A DNA stretch of 64,000 nucleotides from NCBI RefSeq assembly GCF_900095305.1, contig NZ_FMDO01000007.1:1-64000 (forward strand), written 5' to 3'. Source of the DNA: Proteiniborus sp. DW1. GTDB taxonomy: Bacteria > Bacillota > Clostridia > Tissierellales > Proteiniboraceae. Below the pieces are notes generated by a model that was given only the letters and a program-made list of their open reading frames with translations, was not told the DNA's origin and made no database searches. Shown piece after piece: positions 1 through 8,521 of this stretch; position 1 is the first letter of the stretch, and each line of letters starts with the position of its first letter. The translations under genes were made by a program, and so were the position numbers.

Positions 1-19
1 TTTTTATATTTTTAATTAC

Positions 20-559
20 TTACTCTAGTCCCAATACAATTCCCTCTGCTATTATCTCAGCCATTTCTAATACAAATGAAAGTCTTATATTATGAAGAGA
101 AACACTACTGCCGTTATCTAGCTTCTCTACTATTCCTATTATTGACAAATCACCTACTGAAGGAAGGTTTTTACCTACACCTTTGCCTGGATCTATAGGA
201 CCACTTCTTATTTGAATAGTACCTATATTATCTTCTTCTCCTAAACATGCATCTATAGCAATTATAAAAGCATTAGGATGCCTTGACTTAATGCTAGCTA
301 CTCTATTCCTTAAATTAAGTGCATGTAATGGTCTTTTTAACGTGCCATATACAGGAAAGCTAAAATCTCTTCTTATTAAAGTAGTTCCCACTAAGGGTCC
401 CAAACAATCGCCTATACACTTGTCCGTTCCAATACCTACGATTATTATGTCATCATATCTAGGGTAGGAGTCAAAATATGTACTTAGATAATTGCCAATT
501 GCCTTCACTGCTCCGTACCTTTCGTCAATATGAGTAGTTAACATTTTTAGATTTTTCAT
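20..559 (-). CDS. yyaC: YyaC-type spore protein (putative Gpr-like protease fold)
   Basis: The 179-residue product matches the YyaC family of sporulating Bacillota, related in fold to the germination protease Gpr. Seen motifs are the GIGTDKCIGDCLGPLVG stretch near residues 43-59, the IIAIDACLG strand near 100, and a Gly/Ser/Pro-rich segment GVGKNLPSVGDLSIIGI near 128-144. No signal peptide or membrane segment is seen. The ATG at 559 follows a strong AAGGAGGAAGG site. The family is associated with sporulation; its substrate is not established. It is transcribed away from its right-hand neighbour and its downstream context is cut by the window edge. The family call is firm, the protease activity is not. 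Confidence 0.85.
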   Translation of the reverse strand: MKNLKMLTTHIDERYGAVKAIGNYLSTYFDSYPRYDDIIIVGIGTDKCIGDCLGPLVGTTLIRRDFSFPVYGTLKRPLHALNLRNRVASIKSRHPNAFIIAIDACLGEEDNIGTIQIRSGPIDPGKGVGKNLPSVGDLSIIGIVEKLDNGSSVSLHNIRLSFVLEMAEIIAEGIVLGLE

Positions 560-697
560 TATCCTTCCTCCTTATGCTTTAGTAGATAATAATACTTATT
601 TAGAAGAAGGCTAGATTATTCTTAAAAGCTTGTATTATTTTTCATGAATAAACAGCAAAAAAAGACAAATAATAACTATTAAAAGGAGTGGTGGATA

Positions 698-862
698 ATG
701 AAAAATAGAAGACTTTTGTATATATGGCTAGTTATTATACTTACTATTTTAACTGTGGGAGTAGTTTCTAGTATGAGGATAGATAATACAAACACAGAAA
801 TTTACGACAAGTTAGATACGAATATAAGATATGGAAGAGCGAGCTTGATATTGGTCGCATAA
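698..862 (+). pseudogene. Truncated membrane-anchored protein remnant
   Basis: A 54-codon frame starts at an ATG with a good ribosome site (AAAAGGAGTGG). It encodes a short basic N-terminus, one hydrophobic segment (about residues 6-25, LLYIWLVIILTILTVGVVSS) and then a polar stretch. The stop falls at the first bases of a palindromic repeat that begins at 861. A real start and anchor followed by an abrupt end at a repeat suggest the 5' end of a gene cut by insertion or recombination. The original product is not recognised. No continuation of the frame is seen before the tRNA gene. Confidence 0.5.
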
Positions 863-1055
863 ATTTGGTTCTCGTTGCGTTTGACCTACCTACAATTTTC
901 TGAGAAAGACATTCAGAAAATTGGGTTAGGTCATTTTCCGCAGTCTCGAAACACAAATTTGCTTACTCCTTTCAGTCGTGCAAATTTGGTTCTCGTTGCG
1001 TTTGACCTACCTACAATTTTCTGAGAAAGACATTCAGAAAATTGGGTTAGGTCAT
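861..1055. repeat. Direct repeat of a 74-bp palindromic unit
   Basis: Bases 861-934 recur at 982-1055 with no difference that I can see, 121 bases apart. Each unit can fold: TGACCTA pairs with TAGGTCA at the ends, and CAATTTTCTGA pairs with TCAGAAAATTG inside, around a 9-base loop. The 47 bases between the copies are unlike them except for a short AAATTTG. The unit ends next to the tRNA-Pro terminator. It looks like a small non-coding palindromic repeat, not an insertion sequence, since no transposase is present. Confidence 0.75.
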
Positions 1056-1085
1056 AAAAAAGCGAGATGATTTGATCATCTCGCT
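1056..1085 (-). terminator. Terminator of tRNA-Pro
   Basis: AGCGAGATGAT (1061-1071) and ATCATCTCGCT (1075-1085) form a perfect 11-bp stem with a 3-base loop. Read on the reverse strand the stem is followed by a run of T (1056-1060). It lies just downstream of the reverse-strand tRNA gene and fits an intrinsic terminator. Confidence 0.85.
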
Positions 1086-1092
1086 TAAAATA

Positions 1093-1169
1093 TGGTCGGG
1101 GTGGAGGGACTCGAACCCCCGGCCCCATGGTCCCAAACCACGTGCGCTACCAAACTGCGCTACACCCCG
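1093..1169 (-). tRNA. tRNA-Pro (anticodon TGG)
   Basis: The reverse strand gives a full cloverleaf: acceptor CGGGGTG pairing with CACCCCG, a D-arm with AGTTTGGTA, anticodon stem CGTGG/CCATG with loop TTTGGGA, the T-arm motif GGTTCGAGTCC, and an encoded 3' ACCA. The loop places TGG at positions 34-36, so it reads proline codons. Length with CCA is 77. The terminator is directly downstream. Confidence 0.97.
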
Positions 1170-1371
1170 TAAAATTGCTACCTTCTTATTATAAGTGATA
1201 AGAATAATAAAAGCAATTCTATTTTTATGCCGTTAAAGTTAATTTAGAGCTTATTTTCAACAATAAGGTTACATAATCTCGAAATTTCAGTGACTAGTTA
1301 ATTTTCTTTATGCTTTTCCGATTATACATGTATAATTAGTTTAAAGTTTAATGATATGGGTAAAACAATTA

Positions 1372-1400
1372 TTGACATATAAATAAGCATATGATAATAT
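1372..1400 (+). promoter_or_regulatory. Sigma-A promoter for metK
   Basis: A perfect TTGACA at 1372-1377 is followed after 17 bases by TAATAT at 1395-1400. It lies about 30 bases upstream of the SAM riboswitch, so the transcript would start near 1407. Nothing else recognisable is seen between the tRNA (1170) and this promoter. Confidence 0.8.
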
Positions 1401-1430
1401 TTTTCATGAAAACAATAGAACATTACTTAC

Positions 1431-1576
1431 CTTATTAAGAGCGGTGGAGGGAATAGGCCCAGTGAAGCCCAGCAACCAGCAGTTTTTAGCTGCAAGGTGC
1501 TAAATCCTACAGAATGTAAGTTCTGAAAGATGAGGTCTAAGAAATAATTCCTCTTCTTTTTAGAAGAGTTTTTTTT
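1431..1576 (+). promoter_or_regulatory. SAM-I riboswitch (S-box) with terminator
   Basis: The S-box core is clear. It has the P1 5' strand CTTATT followed by AGAG, GGTGGAGGGA, GGCCCAGTGAAGCCC, AGCAACC, AAGGTGCTAAATCC, and GAAAGATGAG closing P1 (aptamer 1431-1534). It is followed by a terminator hairpin CTCTTCT/AGAAGAG (1551-1568) and eight T (1569-1576). In this family SAM binding stabilises the aptamer and allows the terminator to form, so high SAM switches the gene off. The next gene is metK, the SAM synthetase, which fits feedback control by the product. Confidence 0.96.
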
Positions 1577-1626
1577 ATCTGAAAAAATGCAAACAATAAA
1601 TTATGAATATACATGGAGGTTATGTG

Positions 1627-2814
1627 ATGAGAAAGTGGCTATTTACTTCAGAATCTGTTACAGAGGGACATCCGGATAAAATTTGTGACCAAATATCAGA
1701 CTCAATATTAGATGCTATCCTTGAAAAAGATCCTATGGCTAGAGTTGCTTGTGAAACTTCAGTTACTACGGGGCTTGTGCTAGTAGCAGGAGAAATCACT
1801 ACTGAATGCTATGTGGACATACCAAAGGTGGTTAGAAAGACTATTGAAGATATTGGTTATACAAGGGCAAAATATGGCTTTGACTGTGATACATGTGCAG
1901 TGCTTACATCTATAGATGAGCAATCGCCAGACATTGCAATGGGAGTCAATGAGGCATTGGAGCATAGAGTTCAAAAGACTGATGAGTTTGATATTACTGG
2001 TGCAGGAGACCAAGGTATTATGTTCGGTTTTGCTTGTAATGAAACTCCAGAACTTATGCCTCTTCCAATATCATTAGCTCATAAACTAGCTATAAGACTA
2101 GCTGAGGTTAGAAAAAATGGAACTTTAGACTATTTAAGACCAGATGGAAAGACTCAAGTTACAGTAGAATATCATGATAATAAACCAGTAAGGGTAGATG
2201 CAATAGTAGTATCTACGCAGCATAGCCCAGAGGTTGAACTAAAGACTATAGAGAAGGATATAAAAGAACATGTAATATCAAAAATAGTTCCGCCAAATCT
2301 AATAGACTCAGACACTAAGTACTATATAAATCCTACAGGTAGATTTGTTACAGGTGGACCACAGGGAGATGCGGGACTTACAGGTAGAAAAATAATAGTA
2401 GATACATATGGTGGATATGCGAGACATGGTGGTGGAGCATTTTCAGGAAAGGACCCAACAAAGGTTGACCGTTCTGCTGCATATGCTGCTAGATATGTTG
2501 CTAAGAATGTGGTAGCAGCTGGACTTGCAGATAAATGTGAAGTTCAACTTGCCTATGCCATAGGTGTAGCTAAGCCTATTTCAATATTAGTAGATACATT
2601 TGGAACAAATAAAATTGAAGAAAGTAAAATAGAAGAGCTTATCAGCAAACACTTTGACTTAAGACCAGCAGCTATCATTAAAAATCTTGACTTAAGAAGA
2701 CCTATATATAGACAAATAGCAGCCTATGGACACTTCGGAAGAGAGGATTTAGACCTTCCATGGGAAAAGACAGATAAGGCAGAGGTGCTAAGAAAAGAAG
2801 GATTAGGAGAATAA
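1627..2814 (+). CDS. metK: S-adenosylmethionine synthetase
   Basis: MetK makes SAM from methionine and ATP in the cytoplasm. The 395-residue protein is normal length for the family. It opens [19 protein letters not shown], which contains the ATP/methionine-binding GHPDK. It carries the hallmark hexapeptide GAGDQG near residue 117 and the P-loop-like [19 protein letters not shown] near 258-276. I chose ATG 1627 because GGAGG at 1615-1619 lies just before it; an upstream in-frame ATG at 1603 would place that ribosome site inside the gene. The S-box upstream confirms the role. A strong terminator follows, so the gene is probably transcribed alone. Confidence 0.97.
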   Translation: MRKWLFTSESVTEGHPDKICDQISDSILDAILEKDPMARVACETSVTTGLVLVAGEITTECYVDIPKVVRKTIEDIGYTRAKYGFDCDTCAVLTSIDEQSPDIAMGVNEALEHRVQKTDEFDITGAGDQGIMFGFACNETPELMPLPISLAHKLAIRLAEVRKNGTLDYLRPDGKTQVTVEYHDNKPVRVDAIVVSTQHSPEVELKTIEKDIKEHVISKIVPPNLIDSDTKYYINPTGRFVTGGPQGDAGLTGRKIIVDTYGGYARHGGGAFSGKDPTKVDRSAAYAARYVAKNVVAAGLADKCEVQLAYAIGVAKPISILVDTFGTNKIEESKIEELISKHFDLRPAAIIKNLDLRRPIYRQIAAYGHFGREDLDLPWEKTDKAEVLRKEGLGE

Positions 2815-2829
2815 AAATAATTTTAAATG

Positions 2830-2884
2830 AAGGAGAAGTACAAAAGTCATTTATGGACTTTGTGCTTCTCCTTATTGTTTTTTT
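2830..2884 (+). terminator. Terminator after metK
   Basis: AAGGAGAAG, ACAAAAGTC and their complements form a long hairpin (2830-2873) around the loop ATTTATG, followed by a T-rich tail. One base mismatch interrupts the stem. It isolates metK from the small genes downstream. Confidence 0.85.
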
Positions 2885-3100
2885 GATATTTCTTAATTCT
2901 CTATCCCTGCAAACACTAGTTAAGCAGTAATTATATGACTATTTTTATAGTTTTGATTTTCAACTTTCAATTCTCAATTTTTAATTGATTTATCCTGACT
3001 TTCCTGCAAGTCCCGATTTAACTCAATTAATCAAATCAGTTATCATTAAATTACCGGTAGAACACAGAAGTACTTCTAAAAAAAGAAAGGAGGTGGAACC

Positions 3101-3325
3101 ATGGCAGTTAATGCTGTAATTAAAGAAACAAAGCTAAAGCTTCAACTTGATGGCGGACTTAATGAAAAAGGCACTCAAATAGTAAAGGCTAAAACATTTT
3201 CAAAGGTAAAGACAGATGCAGCTAATGAGAATATATTTTCAGCAGCAGAGTCATTAGCAGGCCTACAAGAAATGCCTCTTATAGGTATAAAAAGAATAGA
3301 TGAAATTGACCTTCAAGAAGAATAG
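3101..3325 (+). CDS. DUF1659 family small protein
   Basis: The 74-residue product begins MAVNAVIKETKLKLQLDGG and has the pattern of DUF1659 proteins: an N-terminal pair of strands, a central KAKTFSKVK segment and a C-terminal LIGIKRIDEIDL. The start follows AAAGAAAGGAGGTGG. No membrane or signal sequence is seen. The function of the family is unknown. In Bacillota DUF1659, DUF2922 and YvrJ genes tend to sit together, as here (next genes at 3400 and 3743), so they may act together. Confidence 0.8.
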   Translation: MAVNAVIKETKLKLQLDGGLNEKGTQIVKAKTFSKVKTDAANENIFSAAESLAGLQEMPLIGIKRIDEIDLQEE

Positions 3326-3399
3326 GAAGTAGACTGGGGACTTTCCCAGGGGTTTGGGTATGTCCCCTGACATAAAGCATAAGAGAGGAGGTGAAATCA

Positions 3400-3618
3400 A
3401 TGGCAAATAGACGACTTGAAATGGTGTTTAAGAACCAAAAAGACAAAACAAGTAGATTATCTATAGATAATCCAAGAGAAGATATCACTGAATCAGATAT
3501 TAGAACAGCTATGGAAAACATAGTATCAACTAATATATTTGAAACAGCAGACGGAGATTTAGTCTCTGTAGTATCAGCAAGAATAGTGAGCACAGACGTA
3601 GAAGAGTTTGAACTATAG
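3400..3618 (+). CDS. DUF2922 family small protein
   Basis: The 72-residue product (MANRRLEMVFKNQKDKTSRL...) fits DUF2922: an N-terminal strand with LEMVFKN, then a helix (DITESDIRTAMENIV) and C-terminal strands (LVSVVSARIVSTDVEEFEL). The ATG at 3400 has AGAGGAGGTG upstream; a GTG at 3391 overlaps that site and is unlikely. It is the second of three small genes of the DUF1659/DUF2922/YvrJ set. Function unknown. Confidence 0.8.
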   Translation: MANRRLEMVFKNQKDKTSRLSIDNPREDITESDIRTAMENIVSTNIFETADGDLVSVVSARIVSTDVEEFEL

Positions 3619-3742
3619 TCAGAAACTAACAAGTAAAGTCGGGGGCATATTAGCAATAGTCCTCGACTTATTCATATCAAGAAACTATTTTGATATTCTA
3701 AATGAAATAAAGGATCTTAGGCAGTAGTTGAAAGGAGGTCTT

Positions 3743-3889
3743 ATGATGGAAGAGGTTTACACTCAAATAGCCAACCTAGGCTTTCCCATAGCCGTATCAG
3801 TATACCTACTTGTACGAATAGAAGGAAAGCTAAATAAGCTAACTGAAAGTATAACTGAGCTTTCGAAGACCATAGCTAGTATGAAATAG
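3743..3889 (+). CDS. YvrJ family small membrane protein
   Basis: The 48-residue product starts MMEEVYTQIANLGFPIAVSV and continues YLLVRIEGKLNKL, the YvrJ family pattern. It has one short hydrophobic helix (about residues 9-24) and then an amphipathic helix of repeating K/L/E residues. GAAAGGAGG precedes the start. It resembles a small holin-like or membrane-tethering peptide, but no function is established. It closes the set begun at 3101. Confidence 0.8.
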   Translation: MMEEVYTQIANLGFPIAVSVYLLVRIEGKLNKLTESITELSKTIASMK

Positions 3890-3903
3890 GGCTATATTAG
3901 ATG

Positions 3904-3926
3904 TAGGGCGATTACAAATCGCCCTA
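3904..3926 (+). terminator. Hairpin after yvrJ, possible weak terminator
   Basis: TAGGGCGATT and AATCGCCCTA form a perfect 10-bp stem with a 3-base loop shortly after the YvrJ stop. It lacks a T run, so intrinsic termination is uncertain. No other feature is seen from here to 3973. Confidence 0.4.
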
Positions 3927-3973
3927 TAAGAGTAACAGCTATGAAGCAAAAGTTAGTCTTGCAAATTGGAAGT

Positions 3974-4000
3974 TGCTATTTTATTTACCATAAAATAGCA
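3974..4000. repeat. Inverted repeat upstream of the LexA promoter
   Basis: TGCTATTTTAT (3974-3984) and ATAAAATAGCA (3990-4000) form a perfect 11-bp inverted repeat around TTACC. It lies 8 bases before the -35 of the next promoter. It could be a protein-binding site or part of a terminator; no T run follows. Confidence 0.5.
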
Positions 4001-4008
4001 TGCATGCA

Positions 4009-4037
4009 TTGACACCGAACGCACGTTCGATTATAAT
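4009..4037 (+). promoter_or_regulatory. SOS promoter: LexA box between -35 and -10
   Basis: Perfect TTGACA (4009-4014) and TATAAT (4032-4037) are separated by exactly 17 bases. The spacer contains CGAACGCACGTTCG (4016-4029), which matches the Gram-positive LexA/DinR consensus CGAAC-N4-GTTCG. LexA bound here would block RNA polymerase until DNA damage triggers its self-cleavage. The next genes on this strand are the ComK-like gene at 4122 and recD2 at 4804. Confidence 0.88.
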
Positions 4038-4121
4038 TAAAATATGATAGGATAAGTCTCAGGTTAGATGTAGAGGTTATCTATTAAACTAGCCTTTATA
4101 GCAAGAAAGGAGTTGAGGAAA

Positions 4122-4721
4122 ATGAAAAATATAGAAGAGCTTGTATCAAAGGAAATCGTTGCATTTTTACCATTTTACATAGAAGGTAATTCTACAAAAG
4201 TAATCACTAATAAACAAAATGAAGAATACATATACAAAAGCATAAAAACATTCATAACACTATTATCCAAGTATTTCATGGTTGACTTGAACTCGTCTAG
4301 GCAATACTATGGAAAGATTATCGGTTCTACAAACATAGTCCCGTTACCATTTAACAAGGACAATATATTTGTACCACTAAAGGTAAGAAAAGCCATATCC
4401 AAAAATGATGGTTCTTTTGGATATTTTAATATAGGTTTCATAAAAGATATTATTGAGAAAAACAAGAAGGTATATGTTTTGCTAAAAAAGGGGGACTGTA
4501 TAGAAGTACTTCAAGGGATAGAGACTGCAAAAAAGAATTTAAGGAATGGATATATTGTAAAACAAGCATATTTCAAAAGGGTCGGGGTTAATATCATGGA
4601 AGAACAGGAGATTTATGGGGAACTAAATAAGCCTGCGACCAAGGGAGATATTGTAGCCCTAAGAAACGAGCTACTAGACATTAAGATTAATCTGTTGAAG
4701 TCTTCTAGTTCTAGTGTATAA
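4122..4721 (+). CDS. ComK-like protein (tentative), SOS-controlled
   Basis: The 199-residue protein has no signal peptide or membrane helix. Its middle (SSRQYYGKIIGS, then DNIFVPLKVRKA, then FGYFNIGFIKDI) resembles the order of conserved blocks in ComK, the Bacillus competence regulator: an S-R-x-Y-G block, a strand ending in a phenylalanine-proline pair and a later aromatic-rich strand. Length is close to ComK (about 190). I chose ATG 4122 because AGAAAGGAG ends 9 bases upstream; a TTG at 4113 abuts that site. The gene sits behind a LexA-box promoter, with recD2 82 bases downstream. The ComK relation is by eye and uncertain. Confidence 0.5.
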   Translation: MKNIEELVSKEIVAFLPFYIEGNSTKVITNKQNEEYIYKSIKTFITLLSKYFMVDLNSSRQYYGKIIGSTNIVPLPFNKDNIFVPLKVRKAISKNDGSFGYFNIGFIKDIIEKNKKVYVLLKKGDCIEVLQGIETAKKNLRNGYIVKQAYFKRVGVNIMEEQEIYGELNKPATKGDIVALRNELLDIKINLLKSSSSSV

Positions 4722-4803
4722 TAATTGTAAGGACAGTTGAACAGTAGGGGAGCAATTCCCCATTCTCAATTTTTAATTTTTATAAATGATGCTGGAGGTA
4801 GCT

Positions 4804-7032
4804 ATGGTAACCCTTCAAGGAACAATAGAAGAAATCATTTTTCATAACGAATCTAATGGCTACACTATTGCAATACTTGAAACTGATGATGATGTAGTCA
4901 CTATTGTAGGATATATACCTATTATTAGTCTAGGAGAGACTCTTAGAGTGCAGGGAGAATGGACACATCATGCTAACTATGGTCAACAGTTTAAGATAGA
5001 TACCTATTCTACAGTAGTGCCTGCTACATTAAATGGTATTATCAAATATCTTTCCTCTGGCCTAATCCCAGGTATTGGACCAAAAACTGCAGAGAAAATT
5101 GTGGAGAAATTTGGAGTAGATTCTTTAGATATACTACAATATAATCCTGATAAATTAAGTGAAATTCCAGGTTTAGGAGAGAAAAAGATTGAAAAAATAG
5201 CGGAAGCATTTATTGAACAAAGAGAGCTAAGAGATATTATGATATTTCTCCAAAACTACGGTATAGGACCTAATTATGGAATACGAATATATAAAAAGTA
5301 CGGGGCAGAGGCCATTATTAAGATAAAAGAAAATCCATATAGATTGTCAGAGGATATAGTAGGTATCGGCTTTAAAATGGCAGATAAAATAGCACAAAGT
5401 ATGGGTGTGGATTTTAGGTCACCTTATAGAATAAATGCAGGAATTAAATTTAAACTAATGGAATTTTCAGCAGAGGGTCATACATATGCACCCCATGAGC
5501 TTCTAATCATGCAGACAGCAGAGTTATTAAATGTAGATCAGGAGCTAGTAGTAGATGGAATAAAAAGCTTAGCCATCAATCAAGAAATACAGCTTGAAAG
5601 GTTAGATGGTGATGAAATATGCGTATATTATATGCCTTTTTACTATGCTGAGACCAATGTGTGTAAAAAAATAATTGAGCTATCTAGAGCTGAGGTAAAA
5701 AGCATTGATGTAGATGTAAACAAAGCCATAGAAGATATTGAGAAAGAAGATAATATAAAATTTGCAGAAAAGCAGAAGGAAGCCATAAGACAGGCTGTAG
5801 AAAATGGTCTTTTAGTAATTACAGGTGGTCCAGGTACTGGAAAGACTACTACTATAAATAGTATTATAAAGCTTTTTGAATCTAAAGGCTTCACAGTTAC
5901 ACTAGCAGCACCAACAGGAAGAGCGGCAAAGAGAATGAGTGAAGCTTCAGGAAAAGAGGCTAAAACCATTCATAGACTTTTAGAATATGGATTTGTAGAT
6001 GACGAGCTAGGAATGGACTTTGCTAAGGACGAAGGTACTCCAATAGAAGCCGATGTAGTCATTATAGATGAGATGTCAATGGTAGATATACTTCTCATGA
6101 ATAATCTCACGAAGGCAATATTACCAGGTACTAGGCTTATATTAGTAGGAGATATAGACCAGTTGCCTTCAGTAGGGGCCGGTAATGTTCTTAGGGATAT
6201 CATAAATAGTAAAATTGTAAAGGTAGTAAAGCTAGATGAGATTTTTAGACAAGCAAGTGAAAGCATGATAGTAGTTAATGCCCATAGAATAAATAAAGGT
6301 GAAGCACCATATCTAAACGTAAAAGGCAAGGACTTCTTCTTTATGACTAGATTAAGTTCTGAAAGCATAGTAGATACTATAATAGAGTTAAGTAGGGAGA
6401 GATTACCTAGGTTTAATGGATATGATCCTGTTAGGGATATTCAGATACTTACTTCTATGAAGAAAGGAGATGTAGGAGTAAATTCTCTAAATGAAAAGCT
6501 TCAGCAGGCGTTGAACCCTAAGCATCATTTAAAAGCAGAAAAGAAGTCAGGAGATATGCTTTTTAGAGTAGGGGATAAGGTAATGCAGATAAAGAATAAC
6601 TATAAAACTAAGTGGACTCTTGAAGAAAAGGATGGAAGTATTACTGAGGGCGAAGGAGTTTTTAATGGAGATTTTGGTTTTGTAACCAATATTGATGAAG
6701 AAGAAAGCGAGCTTACAGTATTATTTGACGACAACAAAGAAGTGATATATAGCTTTAATCAGCTTGATGAGCTAAGACTAGCCTATGCTACGACTATTCA
6801 TAAAAGCCAAGGAAGTGAATTCCCTGTAGTCATTATGCCAGTATGCTGGGGACCACCTATGCTCCTTACAAGAAATCTATTATATACAGCCATTACAAGA
6901 GCAAAAGAATTAGTCGTACTAGTAGGTATGGAAAAATACATGCATATGATGATTAATAATAATAGAATATTAAAAAGATATTCAGGCTTAGATAAAAGAC
7001 TTTTAAAGGTTTTTAATATGATGATGAGGTAA
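4804..7032 (+). CDS. recD2: RecD2-type SF1B DNA helicase
   Basis: RecD2 is a 5'-3' DNA helicase in DNA repair that works without RecBC. The 742-residue protein has the N-terminal region typical of RecD2, with helix-hairpin-helix motifs (LIPGIGPKTAEKI, LSEIPGLGEKKIEKI) near residues 85-135. It also has Walker A GGPGTGKTTT near 340, Walker B VVIIDEMSMVD near 417, motif V TIHKSQGSEF near 664, and motif VI LLYTAITRAKE near 690. GGAGG lies just before ATG 4804; an earlier in-frame ATG at 4786 would overlap that site. It follows the LexA-controlled gene and may be co-induced by DNA damage. No terminator is seen between them. Confidence 0.95.
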   Translation: MVTLQGTIEEIIFHNESNGYTIAILETDDDVVTIVGYIPIISLGETLRVQGEWTHHANYGQQFKIDTYSTVVPATLNGIIKYLSSGLIPGIGPKTAEKIVEKFGVDSLDILQYNPDKLSEIPGLGEKKIEKIAEAFIEQRELRDIMIFLQNYGIGPNYGIRIYKKYGAEAIIKIKENPYRLSEDIVGIGFKMADKIAQSMGVDFRSPYRINAGIKFKLMEFSAEGHTYAPHELLIMQTAELLNVDQELVVDGIKSLAINQEIQLERLDGDEICVYYMPFYYAETNVCKKIIELSRAEVKSIDVDVNKAIEDIEKEDNIKFAEKQKEAIRQAVENGLLVITGGPGTGKTTTINSIIKLFESKGFTVTLAAPTGRAAKRMSEASGKEAKTIHRLLEYGFVDDELGMDFAKDEGTPIEADVVIIDEMSMVDILLMNNLTKAILPGTRLILVGDIDQLPSVGAGNVLRDIINSKIVKVVKLDEIFRQASESMIVVNAHRINKGEAPYLNVKGKDFFFMTRLSSESIVDTIIELSRERLPRFNGYDPVRDIQILTSMKKGDVGVNSLNEKLQQALNPKHHLKAEKKSGDMLFRVGDKVMQIKNNYKTKWTLEEKDGSITEGEGVFNGDFGFVTNIDEEESELTVLFDDNKEVIYSFNQLDELRLAYATTIHKSQGSEFPVVIMPVCWGPPMLLTRNLLYTAITRAKELVVLVGMEKYMHMMINNNRILKRYSGLDKRLLKVFNMMMR

Positions 7033-7166
7033 AAAACGTCCAATGGGTATTTTATAATTGATGATTTAAAATTATAAAAGACAATTTTTGTCACCCTGAG
7101 GCGGACAGGATAAGCCTTACTTACGAAGGTTCTTCAACGAAGGATATAAATTCTGGAGGGTTTATT

Positions 7167-7916
7167 ATGGCAAGAAATGAAAGCCTATTAAAAAAGCTGT
7201 GCAACTCCGCCCTAGACCTTATTTTCCCAGAAGAAGGAGTGTGCTTCTATTGTGAACGATGCCATGAAGAAGTGAGGGAAGACCATGTATGCAATGATTG
7301 TAAGAACAAGCTCTTCTTTATAAATGAAAACAAGTGTTCAGTTTGTGGGAAACCTACATACCAAGGCGATTTATCACAAAGGTGTAACTATTGTATAAAA
7401 AAAGACTTCTATTTCAAAAAGGTTATTTCTCCACTAGAGTTTACTGGACTCTTAAGGAAAGCCATCTATAGATATAAGTATGAATCAAAGCCCTATATGT
7501 ACAAGTCCTTTGGAGAGTTTATGCTATATGCTTTTGAGAAAGAAAATATTACGAATATTGACCTTATTGTTCCTGTGCCTCTTCATAGGTCAAGGAAAGC
7601 AGAGAGAGGTTATAATCAAGCTGAACTTTTGGCTAAATATCTTTCATCAAAGCTAGGTATACCTTTAAATAGTAGAAATCTTATAAGAACAAAAGCTACT
7701 AAAATACAAAATAAACTATCGAGACATGAAAGAGAGCAGAATTTAAAAGATGCTTTTATAATTAGACAAAGCAATGTATTTAAGGACAAAAGAATTTTAT
7801 TAGTAGATGATATATTTACTACAGGTGCTACAGTTAATGAATGTTCAAGAATTCTCATGGAATGTGGTGTCAAAGAAGTATATGTCATTACAATTGCTAC
7901 AGGAAGATATAATTAG
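7167..7916 (+). CDS. comFC: ComFC-type phosphoribosyltransferase-fold protein
   Basis: ComF proteins are needed for handling incoming DNA in natural transformation. The 249-residue protein has an N-terminal zinc ribbon with Cys pairs (CFYCERC, CNDC, CSVCG, CNYC) over residues 25-75. A phosphoribosyltransferase domain follows, with the PRPP-loop motif LLVDDIFTTGATV near 210-222 and VPVPLHRSRKAERGYNQAE near 135-153. The start follows CTGGAGGG. Directly upstream of yvyF and flgM, it has the same position as comFC in B. subtilis. comFA and comFB are not seen in the window. Confidence 0.93.
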   Translation: MARNESLLKKLCNSALDLIFPEEGVCFYCERCHEEVREDHVCNDCKNKLFFINENKCSVCGKPTYQGDLSQRCNYCIKKDFYFKKVISPLEFTGLLRKAIYRYKYESKPYMYKSFGEFMLYAFEKENITNIDLIVPVPLHRSRKAERGYNQAELLAKYLSSKLGIPLNSRNLIRTKATKIQNKLSRHEREQNLKDAFIIRQSNVFKDKRILLVDDIFTTGATVNECSRILMECGVKEVYVITIATGRYN

Positions 7917-8040
7917 GACTTTGTTATTAATTTCGAGAAAAAAAGAAGGATTTTATCAAAAAATATCGAAAGTATTTTGTATGTAGTAATCTTTAAAAGT
8001 TTGTAATCTCTAACTTATCTTGCTTCAGGGGGTGAAATTG

Positions 8041-8454
8041 ATGGGTATCAGGAACTGTAGAAAGTGTGATAGAATTTTTGCAGATGATAATTTTGACTTG
8101 TGTCCAATATGTAGAGATAAAGATATGGAAGAGTTTAAGAGAGTAAAAGATTATCTATATGACTATCCAGGTGCAGACATTCAGACTGTCTCACGGGAAA
8201 CTAATGTAAGTACAAAGAAGATTATTAGATTTTTAAGAGAAGGAAAGTTAGAGATTAGAAGTGATAGCCCTAATCTACTACTGGATTGTGAAAGATGTGG
8301 CACATTAATTAACACAGGAAGATTTTGTAATAAATGTATTGCTGAAATGGAAAAAGAATTTAAGAGTGTATTGCCTAAAAAAGAGCCTTCTCCTAAAAAA
8401 ATTACGGGAAAAGATAGCGATAGAATGTATGTTGCTAATAGACGTAAGAAATAA
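8041..8454 (+). CDS. yvyF: YvyF-type flagellar operon protein (TIGR03826)
   Basis: The 137-residue product has two small zinc ribbons, CRKCDRIF...CPIC at the N-terminus and CERCGTLINTGRFCNKC near residues 81-97, around a helix-turn-helix-like middle (IQTVSRETNVSTKKIIRFLREGK). This is the TIGR03826/YvyF layout. The ATG at 8041 follows AGGGGGTG; an upstream TTG overlaps that site. It lies between comFC and flgM as in B. subtilis. It may regulate motility genes, since the middle looks like a DNA-binding fold, but its role is not established. Confidence 0.85.
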   Translation: MGIRNCRKCDRIFADDNFDLCPICRDKDMEEFKRVKDYLYDYPGADIQTVSRETNVSTKKIIRFLREGKLEIRSDSPNLLLDCERCGTLINTGRFCNKCIAEMEKEFKSVLPKKEPSPKKITGKDSDRMYVANRRKK

Positions 8455-8457
8455 AAT

Positions 8458-8485
8458 TAAAGTTATACCCTATTTCTACCGATAA
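8458..8485 (+). promoter_or_regulatory. Sigma-D-like promoter for flgM
   Basis: TAAAGTTA starts at 8458 and ACCGATAA at 8478-8485, with 12 bases between the 8-base elements. The consensus is TAAAGTTT-N11-GCCGATAA. It lies 36 bases upstream of the flgM start and has the same layout as the flagellin promoter at 18346. Confidence 0.75.
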
Positions 8486-8521
8486 TAAAAATATAGACGG
8501 AAAGAAATGGGGTGTTTTTGT

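Noticed and set aside
861-1169. Integrated element at tRNA-Pro
   Set aside because: No integrase, no attachment-site repeat of the tRNA end and no element genes are seen; only the small palindromic repeats are present.
5643-6368. Reverse-strand frames inside recD2
   Set aside because: They are shadows of the coding strand with no ribosome sites and Ser/Leu/Phe-rich low-quality products.
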